From Macrocystis pyrifera (taxonomy: Eukaryota; Sar; Phaeophyceae; Laminariales; Laminariaceae): a stretch of DNA of 64,000 nucleotides. A program made the translations under genes and the position numbers. The notes below the pieces were generated by a model. That model made no database searches, was not told the origin of the DNA, and saw nothing but the letters and a program-made list of their open reading frames with translations. Of the stretch, positions 11,103-22,192 are shown piece after piece. Each line of letters starts with the position of its first letter. The first letter of the stretch is position 1. The stretch is from assembly GCA_031763025.1 (NCBI GenBank), contig JASSKH010000010.1:5513901-5577900 (forward strand). The letters run 5' to 3'.

Positions 11103-11840
11103 GTTTTTCTGGTTTTTGTTTCTTTTTCTCCCACATTTCACATTTTTCACACTTTTCGCTTTTTCGTCCGAGTCTGACGTTCCGAAATACGAACACCAAA
11201 CGTACGTGTCATCACTCGGCACCTTCTGACCAGCTGACTCAAAGCGAGCAAGGTGGGAATACTCTCGACGTAGGCGCAATTATGGCAGAGGGAAGATGGC
11301 TACAGTGGACGGAGCAGAAGATGGACATCCGCCCGTTCCCCGGTGGGCGAGGGTGTTTTTTTTTATCATGTCTGATGTGGTTTTGTCGATCAACTCTGCA
11401 GTCTAGATCTTTTCTGTTTTTTTTTTCATTTTTTTTTTCCCGACCACCATTGCGTTCACTGGCTGGGCTGGCTGTCCAGCCTGCGAAGATTGGTACAACG
11501 GTTCTCGGACAGACAGGCAGGCCAGTAGGCCTCCAGCCCTTGGGAGTTTCCAATCAGTTGGTTCATTCTCTCGGCGGAAGTTGTGGAAGAGGTCGTAGCG
11601 CTTGTTTGAACAGCTAATATAAGACGCTGCTGCTGTGTGTTTTTCTGACGATGAACGATGATCATCAGAGACAGGCGAGGGAGGTTGTTGAGTTTAAGAA
11701 CACACGCACCGGTACGTATCGTACGAGTACCCCGGGCAATGAATTAGACGCGACGAACACAGCAGCAGTGCATCGTCGGCGACATGTTTCGGTCGGTAGC
11801 ATGAACATCTCGCCCAAGGTGCAGCCAAACACCTTCCTTC
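11103..11840. other. Unassigned sequence
   Basis: No gene or known repeat recognised. Plus and minus frames of 100-200 codons are open in places but read as low complexity (FFF, SFFF, basic stretches). Confidence 0.5.
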
Positions 11841-11912
11841 CTATTACGAGAGACTATGGTAAACAGGACCAAAAATCTTGTTAGTAACAATAGCGAAGTA
11901 TATTAGGGTTTG
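11841..11912 (+). repeat. MITE M1, left half only
   Basis: Starts with CTATTACGAGAGACTATGGTAAACAGGACC and keeps the core as far as TATTAGGGTTTG, where LINE sequence begins. A right half of the same family lies at the LINE 3' end (16,414-16,467). See the finding on their relationship. Confidence 0.7.
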
Positions 11913-14900
11913 CCGTTGTAGTAGTCCATCCCACGGCCTGCCCCGTCCTTGGGGTGGGCCGAGGAAGCCCGCAAGGACTTACAGCGGTCTAGCAGCAGCC
12001 ACACGGGCATCGAGCCTCGGGCTGGGTAGAGAGGGAACCTCGCGCGGTCTGGCGAGTGAGCTGTTCACTCTAAGGACCGCGCGGGGTGGTGGTGATGAGT
12101 TTTTATTTTTAACCCGGATGCCGAGGAGTTCATCCCCGAGGCAGGACGGGTACATCACCACAGCAGAGAGCGCTGCGTGGGTAACCTGGGGAGAGGAGAG
12201 GCTGGCCACCGCGTGGGTACGCAAGCGCGACAGGAAGGATGGGGGTGTCGGAGTTGGCTGGGACGGCTGCACCCAACCAACGGAAACCAAGGCGCGAACC
12301 GGGCTACAAAGCGGAGAGCCAATATTATCATAGAGAAAAAGAAGAGACAAAAAAAGCAAAAAAGGAGGAGGGGACGAGCCTCTCGTCGGCTGGCAAAAAA
12401 AGCAGCACGCGAGGCTCGTAAGAGGCGGAAGGCGGCACTTGTGGTGGTAGCGACCTACAATGTGCGTACCCTGGCCGTAAAGGGGAAGAACGGGTACGGG
12501 CATGACGAGTGCGTACTTGCGAAAGGACGGCAACTCGGTTGTGACTTCATTGGTCTGCAGGAAACCCGACGGTCCGGCAACACGAGATTTCGTGCAGCTG
12601 GATACCAAGTTTTTTGTTCAGGTCAGGAAAAAACAGCAGCGAGACAAGGGTTGTATGGGGTAGGTTTAGCAGTAAAAGACTCAATATGCCGTACGTCTAA
12701 GTTCACTCAGCAGTTTATTGACGAACGACTTATGTCTATGCGCTTTGAGTTGGACGGTCGGTGCGATGCGGTTAATTTCGTCGTTGCGTACGCCCCAACT
12801 GATTGTACCAAAGACTCCAAGCAGAAAGGCATGTTCTGGCGAAAGTTGGAGGACCTGGTTGAGCAGATTCCTGCTAAAGAGTGTTTGTTTGTGCTTATAG
12901 ATGCCAATGGGCGAACTGGGGGGAGGATAGAAGGGTGCGGTGATGATGAATGTAGGGTGCTCGGAGCATACGGACGAGATGTTCGTAGTGATAACGGCAA
13001 ACGGCTTTTGTCGTTCGCTACCAGTTGTAAGCTAGCGCTCACCAACACATTTTTCAGCACGCGCAAGGGCGGAATATCGCATACATACAACGGCACCAGC
13101 CTGAATGATCGTAAGCGAATCGACTACATCCTAACTCGTCAAGTCCACCGACCTAGAGTACATAATGTTACAGTCGTCCCACAGCCCCCACCACCTGCTA
13201 AGGCTGATTCAGACCATAACATCGTGTACATCAAGGCCCGACTTAGGGGTCACTTTTCGTCTAACCGAAGATTGCTGAAACCCCCAAAACGCCGAGAATT
13301 CGACAGGCAGCTTTTCTTATCCGATGGAGAGCGTCGACACCGAATAGTCGAGAGGGTCGTTTCCACTCTTAACCAACCTACCCAGCCTCGTAACACGTCT
13401 GGCATGGTTGAGTTTTTCACCACAACTGTCATGAATGCTGTTGAGAAAGAGGTGCCACCTCCACCACGTCGTCACCACCGAAACGGTTGGTGTGAGACCC
13501 CCGAAACGGTGGCCGCTTTCAAAGTAGCATGGACAGCGAGGGAGGATGCGAGACAGCTCCTGCGTGTCTACCCCCGAGATAGTACAGCGTGGAAGAAGTT
13601 GAGATCCGCCTGTGCGAATCTGCAGGAAGTGGTCGCCGCAGGAGTCAATGCGTATTTTGAAGAGTACCTCGCTGAAACCGAGAAATTCCTCGCGAGTTCC
13701 GATCAACGAGGGTTCTACAAGCACCTGAAGAGTACGGTAGGGTTGCAAGGTACGAAAGCGAGGAGTGAACAGTTTATCATGGACGAGGATGGCACGCTGT
13801 TGCGAGATCAAGCGCGAATTCGTGAAAGATGGGCGGGGCACTACCACAAACTATTGAACACGAAATCGCTGAAACTTGACCCCACGATCATCGACCTAGT
13901 GCCACCACGACCGCTGAAACTATCCCTTGGAAATGAACCATCCATTGACGAGATGATGGAAGCAGTGAAGGGTATGTCAAACTGGAAAGCCGTTGGACCA
14001 GATGGTCTCCCGGTCGAAGTACTGAAACTTGACCACCCCGCTTTCGTGCAGTATTTTCACAGTATCCTTGTTAACGTTTGGGTAACGGGAGAAGTCCCCC
14101 AGCAATGGAAAGATGCGATCATAAAAACCCTTCATAAAAAGAAGGATAGAACTGATTGCAACAACTACAGAGGTATTTCGCTTGTTGCTCACGCAGGCAA
14201 GGTGTTGCTGAAAATCGTTGCGTCCCGTCTAAGCAGCTACTGCGAGACCGAGCATATACTCCCTGAAGAACAGTGTGGCTTCCGCCCCGCACGGTCAACA
14301 GTCGATATGCTGTTTGTCGTGCGCCGGTTGCAGCAGCTCGGGCGGCAGAAGAAAATCCCCCTGTACATGTGCTTTATCGACTTGCAGAAAGCGTACGACT
14401 CTGTCGACCGAGAACTGTTGTGGGAGGTACTCACACGCCTTGGTGTACCAACCAAGATGCTCACAATCATTCGCAATTTTCACGAAGGCATGCGGGCTCG
14501 CGTGCGTGCGGATGACGGTGAACACTCGGACTGGTTCAATGTAACCCAGGGACTGCGGCAAGGCTGCGTACTATCGCCGTTACTGTTCAACGTGTTCTTC
14601 GCCGCTGCGATACACATCGTGCTGGTACGCTTCAGCAAAGACGAATGCATCGTAAGGGATTTGGTTCATCTCGAAGAGGACAGGGTTGTCGGAAAAGAGG
14701 AACCGTTGGCATGCGTGCAAAGGGCTGTGTGGGGCATGTTGTATGCAGACGATGCAGGAATAGTCTCCAAGTCGGCGGAAGGCCTTGCGAGAATGATGAC
14801 AGTCATCGTGACTGTCTTCGAAGCAGTAGGTCTCACGGTATCCGAGAAGAAGACAGAGACGATGCTACTACGAACACCGGATCAGACGTTTACCACCTCA

Positions 14901-16413
14901 CCGCTCGCGATCGAAGCTGCAGGCCAAAAGTATAAACAGACGACCCAGTTTTTGTACCTAGGAGGCATTATCCACGAGAACGCTGACCTCTCCTTCGAAA
15001 TCGAGCGACGAATCCGTCTGATGCGGGCATGCCTCAAACGGTATGGTCCGGAACTGTACGATAGGACGAACGCACCGCTTAGTCTGAAAGTCCGGATGCT
15101 GAAGGCCGAGGTGATTGAGACCTTGCTGTACGGTTGCGTGACGTGGACCCTCAATGCGGACCACTTCGCCAAGCTTCGATCAGCCCACCACGAAGTCCTT
15201 CTGCGAGTCATTGGTTTCCAGCGCCGACTACGCACCGACCACACCACCCTCTCGTATGCGAAGGCGCTCAGGATAACACGATGCGAAAGTATCGAAACGA
15301 CCATCCGTAAACGGCGACTCTTCTTTGCGGGGGCTGTGGTGCGGCAACACGAGGGGCGATTGCCCAGTCGGTTGATGTTCGGGACGATCGCTGGTGGGGG
15401 GAGCCCGAAACCAGGCGGGCAGCCTAAGACTTGGCCTAGGGCAATTGCTGAGGACCTTAGAGTGTTCAAAGCCTCAGAGGGATCAACGGAAGACTCCCCC
15501 TTAGTCTTTGGAGTTGGGACCGCACTGTGGCCCACTGCAGCAAAACAGACGGGAAAGTGGTACCGGGGAATCCTCGAAGCAGCTGAACAGTTCATGGGCA
15601 GGTGGCACGAGGCTGAGGCAAAGCTGAGTAGACAGCGCCGTGCATCCGCTGCAGGTAGTGTTAGAGGGAATGGGGGGAGGGGTAACAGCAGGAGGGGTAG
15701 AGGGAACACCGTACAAGTGTATAGGGGCAGGGGGGGGAACAGGAGGAGTAGAAGGGAAACCGCGGTAGAAGAGAGTAGCAGAGAGACCGCAGATAGGGTA
15801 GCAAGGTACCAGGCCGACTAATAGGTTGGACGTTTCTTTGCTACTCGTACCGCCAACTGCTGCGGCCGTTCGGTATGCATTTTGATTTTTTTCCCTTCTT
15901 ATCCTTATGAAAGAAGTACTACATAGTGGGTGGGTGACGAGCGTATTTTGGCCCACTCACTATTGCTCTTTTTACTTAGTTAAGTGTTCACCGGGATGCA
16001 TAGTCCCCTTTTTCCTTCTCGTATCTTTCCCCTTGCACGTCCCTTTTGGCTCATGCTCGGGGTAAGTATGTATGTGTCTGAGCTTTGGCTTCCCATTTTA
16101 TTTATTTATTTGGGATTCTTCTCCTTTTCTTTTTCTTTTTCTTGTTCTTTTTCGGTTTGGTTTTTTCGTTGCTTCTCTTTCTTTATGGTGTATTTTGGTT
16201 GCTGGCGTATGTATGTATGTTGTGTCGGCTGCACCTAGTGCGAAGGCATGGTATTACGTAGGCTATTAATGCATTACGGTGTGTTATCTCTGTGTCGTAG
16301 TCTGTGACCACAGAGCTCGTATCTTTCTAGGGTGAAGAATCAGCACGGACACTGGGCTTGCTGGATGTCGACGAGTAGAAGAACGGTTTAATGTGAAGAA
16401 CACACACACACAC
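11913..16413 (+). mobile_element. Complete-looking RTE-type LINE
   Basis: About 4.5 kb: a 5' region of ~190-260 bp, one long ORF (endonuclease plus reverse transcriptase, no RNase H), a ~570-bp 3' UTR and a (CA)n tail. A single endonuclease-RT ORF and a microsatellite rather than poly(A) 3' end are features of the RTE group. It shares its 3' 1.7 kb almost identically with the opposite-strand fragment at 7,963-9,682, so together they form a 1.7-kb inverted repeat with arms about 5 kb apart. Fragments of its 3' end also occur at 6.16-6.31 and 19.6-19.7 kb with other simple tails. The exact 5' end is uncertain. Confidence 0.85.
12177..15821 (+). CDS. LINE ORF: APE endonuclease and reverse transcriptase
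   Basis: A 1214-residue polyprotein needed for target-primed reverse transcription. Residues 1-90 are strongly basic ([14 protein letters not shown]), likely nucleic-acid binding. The AP-endonuclease-like domain spans about 90-355, with TYNVRT (93-98), LQET (127-130), DANGRTG (242-248) and the catalytic SDHN (345-348). The reverse transcriptase spans about 590-900, with [16 protein letters not shown], the [11 protein letters not shown]-box, [13 protein letters not shown] and YADD at 856-859. The tail is Gly/Arg rich. All catalytic residues are present and no stop interrupts the frame, so it may be active. The frame is open upstream to 12,099 but has no ATG before residue ~186, so initiation must be non-AUG, or the 5' end is rearranged. 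Confidence 0.9.
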   Translation: MGNLGRGEAGHRVGTQARQEGWGCRSWLGRLHPTNGNQGANRATKRRANIIIEKKKRQKKQKRRRGRASRRLAKKAAREARKRRKAALVVVATYNVRTLAVKGKNGYGHDECVLAKGRQLGCDFIGLQETRRSGNTRFRAAGYQVFCSGQEKTAARQGLYGVGLAVKDSICRTSKFTQQFIDERLMSMRFELDGRCDAVNFVVAYAPTDCTKDSKQKGMFWRKLEDLVEQIPAKECLFVLIDANGRTGGRIEGCGDDECRVLGAYGRDVRSDNGKRLLSFATSCKLALTNTFFSTRKGGISHTYNGTSLNDRKRIDYILTRQVHRPRVHNVTVVPQPPPPAKADSDHNIVYIKARLRGHFSSNRRLLKPPKRREFDRQLFLSDGERRHRIVERVVSTLNQPTQPRNTSGMVEFFTTTVMNAVEKEVPPPPRRHHRNGWCETPETVAAFKVAWTAREDARQLLRVYPRDSTAWKKLRSACANLQEVVAAGVNAYFEEYLAETEKFLASSDQRGFYKHLKSTVGLQGTKARSEQFIMDEDGTLLRDQARIRERWAGHYHKLLNTKSLKLDPTIIDLVPPRPLKLSLGNEPSIDEMMEAVKGMSNWKAVGPDGLPVEVLKLDHPAFVQYFHSILVNVWVTGEVPQQWKDAIIKTLHKKKDRTDCNNYRGISLVAHAGKVLLKIVASRLSSYCETEHILPEEQCGFRPARSTVDMLFVVRRLQQLGRQKKIPLYMCFIDLQKAYDSVDRELLWEVLTRLGVPTKMLTIIRNFHEGMRARVRADDGEHSDWFNVTQGLRQGCVLSPLLFNVFFAAAIHIVLVRFSKDECIVRDLVHLEEDRVVGKEEPLACVQRAVWGMLYADDAGIVSKSAEGLARMMTVIVTVFEAVGLTVSEKKTETMLLRTPDQTFTTSPLAIEAAGQKYKQTTQFLYLGGIIHENADLSFEIERRIRLMRACLKRYGPELYDRTNAPLSLKVRMLKAEVIETLLYGCVTWTLNADHFAKLRSAHHEVLLRVIGFQRRLRTDHTTLSYAKALRITRCESIETTIRKRRLFFAGAVVRQHEGRLPSRLMFGTIAGGGSPKPGGQPKTWPRAIAEDLRVFKASEGSTEDSPLVFGVGTALWPTAAKQTGKWYRGILEAAEQFMGRWHEAEAKLSRQRRASAAGSVRGNGGRGNSRRGRGNTVQVYRGRGGNRRSRRETAVEESSRETADRVARYQAD

Positions 16414-16467
16414 ATATAGGTTTTTGTGCGTACCTTAGGTCCTATGTAATATGGTCCCCCGTAATAG
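16414..16467 (+). repeat. MITE M1, right half only
   Basis: ATATAGGTTTTTGTGCGTACC through GGTCCCCCGTAATAG, placed between the LINE (CA)n tail and the SINE. The opposite-strand LINE/SINE pair has no MITE at this junction, where it reads CACATAGCCGG instead. Confidence 0.75.
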
Positions 16468-16481
16468 CTGCTGTGCATTCC

Positions 16482-16780
16482 TACCCCGGTGGCTTGGTAG
16501 GTGGTCCGCGTGCCTGTCAAGATCAATTTCGTGGGTTCAAGTCCCACCGAGTGCATGCTCACAGGGACTTTTTCTTGCATAAAAATTGATAAGCGGAAAG
16601 CGCGAAAGCGTGAGTTGGCTACATTCGATGAAAATCGACGAGCAGTGGGAATGCTGAACCCTATGCGCGACAAAAATAAAAGGCACGTACCAGGGGGGAG
16701 AAGGGACGACACCTGTGACCACGGCTTGTCCAGAAGATCGTCGAGGGTAAAACCTCCTACGAGTGGGCTGGGAAGTAAAA
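16482..16780 (+). mobile_element. tRNA-derived SINE
   Basis: Same family as 7,627-7,962, at roughly 97% by eye: a head with TGGCTTGGTAGGTGG and the B-box GGTTCAAGTCC, then the same body ending in AAGTGATGGAT. Here the poly(A) is absent and the sequence continues GGTGCACC. The anticodon-loop region reads TGCCTGTCAAG, tRNA-Asp-like, but the acceptor stem is unpaired. Confidence 0.7.
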
Positions 16781-17664
16781 GTGATGGATGGTGCACCGCA
16801 GTGAAAGTGGTTGACTGCCCCTTCGGCGAGCTTGGCTTCCTAACCCTATCTCCTATCTCCTATTGTACCGAAAAGGAGAGAGCACGACAGTTGAAGGTCT
16901 CTGACTACCCGTAGGGCGAGTTACAGTATCTGCCCCCATTCTACCGAAGCATGTGGAGGACGAGGTGGGTCGCGTCTACGTGTCCGGGGTGTAGCCTCCC
17001 CGTTTTTTTTTTCGCACGTTTTTTTTTCTGAAATATCCCGACTAATACATAATACACAGCAGCAGTAGTTACTACTATTAATACTTGTAGTAGTAAGCGA
17101 TACTCGCAGGTATTGAGATTTTTGGGAATTGATAATTTCGGGCTGTATTTTTGAACGATACTGAAATTCGAGTAGGACACACATTGCCCTGTCGTTTCGT
17201 AGTAAGTCGAGCCTGGCCTTACGTCAGTCATGTGTGTGTTGAAAAGTGAGTAATGTCGCATACTCTACATGCCTTCGGCAAATGACGTGACTGGCTTATC
17301 CAATCAGCAAATGAGTTGGGGTTTGACGGAAGGGTCGCCCTTCCGAGCTAGAACTCTGGCCCACAATATAAGCTACCCTTTAATTCTGAGATGGAGCTAC
17401 CATGTACCAGCCATGACGTACGATACCAACCTTCTCCTTGACTGTTAGATAGGTCGCTCCACCCAAGCACAGGAAATCGACCCCGGTGATGAAAGGGAGA
17501 AACTACATTAAAAAAGGCAAGTTTATCACCGGGGTACGTTAGATGCCACCCCCCTCCCGGGCCGATACGCCTTCCAATCAACATACAAAAATACCACCCT
17601 CCAGGGGGGGGCACACAACAATACTGTACGTACTAAGTATCGATATTTTTTGGCAGCGCACACC
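16781..17664. other. Unassigned sequence
   Basis: No gene recognised. A minus-strand frame at 17,348-17,614 (88 codons) is open without any family resemblance. Confidence 0.5.
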
Positions 17665-17889
17665 ATGGAAAACGACAACATCGAACAGGCGAGGAGCTCT
17701 TCCGTGCGGGTGGCCTATTTCCGTGGGCAAAACGCGCCTGTGGCCCCGGAGAAACCAGCTGCCCCGACACGGTGCTCTGGCGCGTCTCTGGCCTCGAGCG
17801 GGACCACGATCGCTTCGTTCTTCGTTCGTCCGCAAACCACCGCTGCTGCACCTGCCCCACAAGTTCCGACAGCATCGCGATTATATTAG
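17665..17889 (+). CDS. Uncharacterised short ORF
   Basis: 74 codons from an ATG in good context (CACCATGG), starting MENDNIEQARSSSVRVAYF, then Pro/Ala/Thr rich and ending in TAG. It is followed by a Gln/Pro/Ala-rich stretch with a CAG tract and C runs (about 17,985-18,115) that stays open in all plus frames. It could be a small gene, an upstream exon of the LysM gene about 4 kb downstream, or chance. Nothing in the sequence decides. Confidence 0.2.
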   Translation: MENDNIEQARSSSVRVAYFRGQNAPVAPEKPAAPTRCSGASLASSGTTIASFFVRPQTTAAAPAPQVPTASRLY

Positions 17890-18241
17890 ACAAGCCAGCT
17901 ACGGCAACACGTGCCACGCCAGCCAGTGGCGGTCTGTGTTTCCGGCACAACTCGTGGCGCCTCAAGCCCCGGCATCATCAGCAGCGCCCCCCCCCCCCCC
18001 CCCGCAGCAGCAGCAGCAGCAGCAGCAACAGCACCAAGTCCCCCGGCTGCAGCAGCAGCGCCAGCACCAAGCCCTCCGGCTGCAGCAGCAGCGCCAGCCC
18101 CCCCCCCCCGTTGTAACCCCCCTTCGGCCGGGCTTGGTTTTGCCACGTATGCCAAATACTATCCGTTGTACTCCGACCACCCCCCGCCGTTACTAGGCCC
18201 CACTTAAAATCGCCCCTCGGTGCTGAATGTAGGAAATATCG

Positions 18242-18984
18242 ACTAAGGGCCGTTCCTAACGAACCGAAAAAAAAATCACGATTCGTGATTTTTAGGCATG
18301 CCAAAAGATCACGATCCGTGACATTTCAGTTCAAAAAGCCGAAAAACGTCGCGTTTCGTGATATTTTCAAATAGTTAAAGTTCTGATATTTCAAACCCAA
18401 CGTTTTTGGGGGGTGTGGAGCAAACTCTCGAGAGTGGGGCACGGCCAGGCCGGGCTGGGCCGTCCGCACCTGGCCCAGCCCGTGACATATTCGAATCGCG
18501 GGCCGACGCCCGACCCAGCCTACGAGATTCCAACTTCGTCGCTTCGCGAGATTCCATCTCGCAGGCCCCGTCGGCCCGGCCTGGCCTGTGACATCCCCAG
18601 GTCATTTTCGCGTTTGTCTTCCAGCAGTGGCTCCTCCTCCTGGAAATTTCGAGGCCACAACCTCCTCGTTAGCCCGCGCCCAGCGGTGTCTTTGGGTAGC
18701 CGCCCGTTGTCCGCAAGCGGCGTACGAAGCAGAGTCTGCCATGCCCCTATGCCGACCATCAGATACCGTTGGTGCACGTGGGTTGCGTAGTGCCTTGATC
18801 AGGCGTATTTTGAGACACGACAAATGTCACGAATCGTGATTTTGTTTTTTTTAGGGAAAAGCTAAAAAAATTGGCGTCATGAATCGTGATTTTTTTTGTC
18901 GTGATTCACGACAAAAAAATCACGATTCACGACAAAAATCTCACGAATCGTGAATTGTTTTGTTCGTTAGGAGTGGCCCTTAGT
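18242..18984. mobile_element. TIR element with TCACGATTCGTGA subterminal repeats
   Basis: Ends ACTAAGGGCCGTTCCTAACGAAC (left) and GTTCGTTAGGAGTGGCCCTTAGT (right) are inverted, with two mismatches in the first 23. Inside each end lie several copies of the palindrome TCACGATTCGTGA or its variants, four or more at the right end. The 743-bp element has a GC-rich middle (18,405-18,800) resembling captured host sequence, including a CTTCCAG acceptor-like site. No transposase is present. A TAAGGG-type terminus suggests a non-autonomous hAT relative, but no 8-bp duplication is clear. Confidence 0.6.
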
Positions 18985-19611
18985 AATAGTTAGTGTCCGA
19001 GGATATGTTAACCCTCTTTGTTCTGTTCACCAAGGCCGTCTTGAGATCGTCGCGCGATCGACGAGGCACTTGATCGATTGGACGGCAGTAAGTAGCAGTG
19101 CCAGTTGCGTTTAGAGTGCCTGTATACAGTACACCTGGTATGCGCTAGCCAACAACACCGGCATTACTATCGCGGTAACCAACCGGCACTAATCCCTCCG
19201 CGCAGTGCCACACTGACAATAGTTTCAGCTGTGACAACCGATTTCACAGGCACTATACAGAACAGCCGGCACTATAGATGGAGAGGGACCACGGCCGTAA
19301 TTACAGATTTATCCACAGCAACCCCTCTCCCCCAATAAATTCACACACGCTCAATTCTTGAGCTGGACAGCCTTGGGAAAGCTTCATTTTTTTTTTTTTT
19401 TTCCCGTCGATGATGGAAGTATTAGGCACAGCTAGCTTGCCAAACCATCCCTTTCGACGAAGCCTTCGACTTCGCAGCTGACTTTTTTTTTTTGTAATTT
19501 TCTTTTCATTATCTGTGTACCAGTATACTGGGTGTATATTAATAGTCTAGTTCAGCGTTGCAGGTATGGAAGTGTGGGGCACGCTGAACCATTTTTTGTG
19601 CACCCACGTGC

Positions 19612-19702
19612 AATTATTGTTGTTGTTGTTATTGTTGTTGTTTTCTTCACATTACAGATTAAGCCGTTCTTTCTACCCGTCGACATCCAGCACATTGTAC
19701 AT
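19612..19702 (-). mobile_element. 3' fragment of RTE-type LINE with AAC-rich tail
   Basis: On the minus strand: CTGGATGTCGACGGGTAGAAAGAACGGCTTAAT, then AATGTGAAG and an (AAC)n-like tail (TTG repeats on the plus strand at 19,618-19,642). It matches the LINE 3' end at 16.33-16.41 kb but carries a different microsatellite. Confidence 0.65.
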
Positions 19703-19867
19703 ATATTCATTTGTTCTTGTGACGTACGAGTAATCAAATGTGGTATGTAGATGCTCCAACTGGAGAATTTCCCAAATTTGCGAAGTTCTGAAATTGCCCC
19801 AACATATATTAAACCCATGGTACTTTTTTTTACCGTTTTCTAGTCTATTATTCCCATGGATGATACT

Positions 19868-21108
19868 TTTTTTTACCGTGGTACAGCAGCAATATCACCT
19901 TCGGATAACTACTGCTGGGGAGCGCCTAATCACAACCCATGGATTGGTTGTAAAAGAGAACCAACTCTCAAACATCCGAGTAGTGTATATATATAAAAAC
20001 CCCGGGATTTCACCCCTAGCCGTCCCCGCCCACCCAGAACACTAAGATACACGAACGGCAAGAGAAACCGAGAAAGAGACAAATTTGGAATTACTAGTCT
20101 GTTGTACCTATCTCCTCATGCTGATATACTGCCGTGCTGCTGTGTATGGCGAAACAGGAGACGAAAAATACACATGGGATGTGACACAACACACACACAT
20201 TCACTCCTACCTGCTGCTGTCTGTCGTTATCGTCCGCTTTCACATTCACTTGCTGAGGCTTGCCTACTACTTGTTGGTCTTTGTTGTGTAGAGAGAGTCA
20301 AAGCGACAACAACAGATGGTAGTTGCTGCAGCAGCACAGCAGCAGCAGCAGCAGCGGCAGCAGAGGTAGGTGCAAGCTCTTCCCATCCGCAGCAGCACCT
20401 GACCGCCTTACCACCACCACCACCACCAGATGTGGACCGAGCGTGGTGTATATGGCGTAGAGAGAGCTATGATACTGGTGTGTACGTACATTATATAGGG
20501 ATGATGCTGCTGTTTCTTCTTCTTCTTCTGCTGTGTGTGCTGGTGTGTTGTTGTTGTTGTTGTTGTTGTTGGGCCGGAGTGTTGTGTCAACAAGAAACGA
20601 GAAGCAGCAACAACAGAACCCTTGCGTGCATGCTGCTGTGTGGGAAGGCTACGATAAGCGATAAGCGATAAGCGAGCGAGGAGCACCACGAGCCTATTTA
20701 CAGTAGTACAGCAGCAGCAGTAGCAGTAGTATTGGTTGTGTGTGCGCGTGCGATCGGCTGGGTGCCTTGCTTGCTTGCTTCTACAGCTGCTGATGCATTC
20801 ATATTCCATCGTCTCCTGTTGTCCCTTATACAGCAAAAGCCGTATCACGAGATAGGTACAGCAGTACTTCGAGTTTCGTCTCTTTCTCTCTCGGTTTGTC
20901 TTGCGGTTCGTATGTCTTTGTGTTCTGGGTGGGCGGGGACGGTTCGGGGTGAAATCCCGGGGTTTAAATACGCTGCTCGAATGTTTGGGTGTTGGTTCTC
21001 TTTTACAACCAATCCATGGAGTTGTGATTACAGGCGCTCCCCTACTGCCTACTGCTGTGCATCGGAATGCCTTGCTGTTACAGTAGTATGCTATGTGTAA
21101 ATACCGTG
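19868..21108. mobile_element. Long terminal-inverted-repeat (foldback) element
   Basis: About 230-bp imperfect inverted arms: the left (19,868-20,135) carries GGGGAGCGCCTAATCACAAC, CCATGGATTGGTTGTAAAAGAG, CCCCGGGATTTCACCCC and GAACACTAAGATACACG; the right (20,830-21,108) carries the reverse complement in the same order. The ~700-bp centre holds CAG/TTG microsatellites and no transposase-like frame. A non-autonomous foldback transposon is the simplest reading. Confidence 0.65.
20320..20575 (+). repeat. CAG and TTG/TTC microsatellites
   Basis: (CAG)n at about 20,330-20,356, (CCA)n at 20,411-20,429 and (TTC)(TTG)n at 20,514-20,570, all inside the foldback element. The poly-Ala, poly-Gln and poly-Cys frames they create are not genes. 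Confidence 0.85.
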
Positions 21109-22033
21109 GAAAAAGCTTGAGTCAAGTCAATGTGTTTTATTAATAACTGTCCGTGCAATGTGGGGACTACGCAGCGCATTCACTTGGAATGCGCCAGCCA
21201 CACACACAGCACTACGTACGTCTGATACCCAGTAGAAATTACGAACTCCATTCGAGCGCGTGCTTCCTTGGGTGGAGTTACGATAAGCGTTGAACGGACA
21301 TGCTCTTCATAACCGTTGATAAAACCTTACAGATACGGCGGTAGGTCTCGCTGATGACCTCGCTCTGTTTTAGTGGTAGATTTTAGTACACACATGTCGG
21401 CACATACATGACCAACAACAGTAAAATTCACTTGAAAATAGAATATACCAGCATGTCTGTATCTGCTACTTGCTGTACCAGGTATGCAACTATAACAGTA
21501 GCTATAAACTCGCTTGGGCTGATCGGTGTCACTTGTCTGGCTATTCTTTACTCAGCTTGCAAGAGTTCAATTGATGTTTTATCTTCTCCACCTGGTAGCT
21601 TTCAAGGCTTTTTTTTTGCCTTTCTTTTTTTTTCTTCTTAGGTTTCTCGTTCTCATATGAGTAGGTAGCCGATGTCATACTGACTGTACGAGGAACGGAC
21701 GCCTGCTGTGTTGTTGCGTTGTCCCTTTTTTGTCCCTTTTCGGCCTGCGACACCTCCGGGCTTTCAAGTCAACCACAATCCCGAAGGGGAACCTTGCATA
21801 TATGTATTGTATTATGTTGGTAATACACGGATACATACCCTGATTGTGTTGGTAGTACCCGAGTACATACCCGCGTATTTACCAGGGTACCCCGAGCACA
21901 TTCCCACTACACACCCATTGCGTAATTCACACCTTTTTTTTTCAAGACGCATATAGTGTGGGGGCGTGTTCGTCACCCCCCACCCCCGTCCGTTCTGGTA
22001 TCTGCACGCAACGTGGCTTACCGTGACGAACAG

Positions 22034-22192
22034 ACTACAAGGAGCTGGCCAAGCCTTTGAAGCCACCACCTCACGGGCTGGAGTGGCGGCGGTTACCTGA
22101 CGGGGCGTGGGAGCTGAGAACCGCGAGGAAGGCATCCCTAGTCGAGCAAGATGAGGCGGTGAAAGAGGAGGACGAACAAGCGACAGACCCAG
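22034..22192 (+). CDS. LysM gene exon (N-terminal, Trp-rich)
   Basis: Follows GACGAACAG and ends at CAG|GTGAGG, phase 1 at both ends. It encodes YKELAKPLKPPPHGLEWRRL, then PDGAWEL and an acidic tail (EEDEQATDP). The terminal G joins AC of the next exon to give Asp, keeping frame into DAPKKIHVPEF. It needs an upstream exon to supply one base and the start codon. Confidence 0.65.

Noticed and set aside
14882-15709. 275-codon minus-strand ORF opposite the LINE, and its twin at 8.7-9.5 kb
   Set aside because: Shadow frames of the LINE coding strand; the plus-strand frame carries all the reverse-transcriptase motifs.
16485-16560. A functional tRNA gene (Asp-like anticodon loop, good T-arm)
   Set aside because: The 7-bp acceptor stem does not pair in either copy, and the sequence is joined to a repeated body with poly(A) in one copy, so it is a SINE head.
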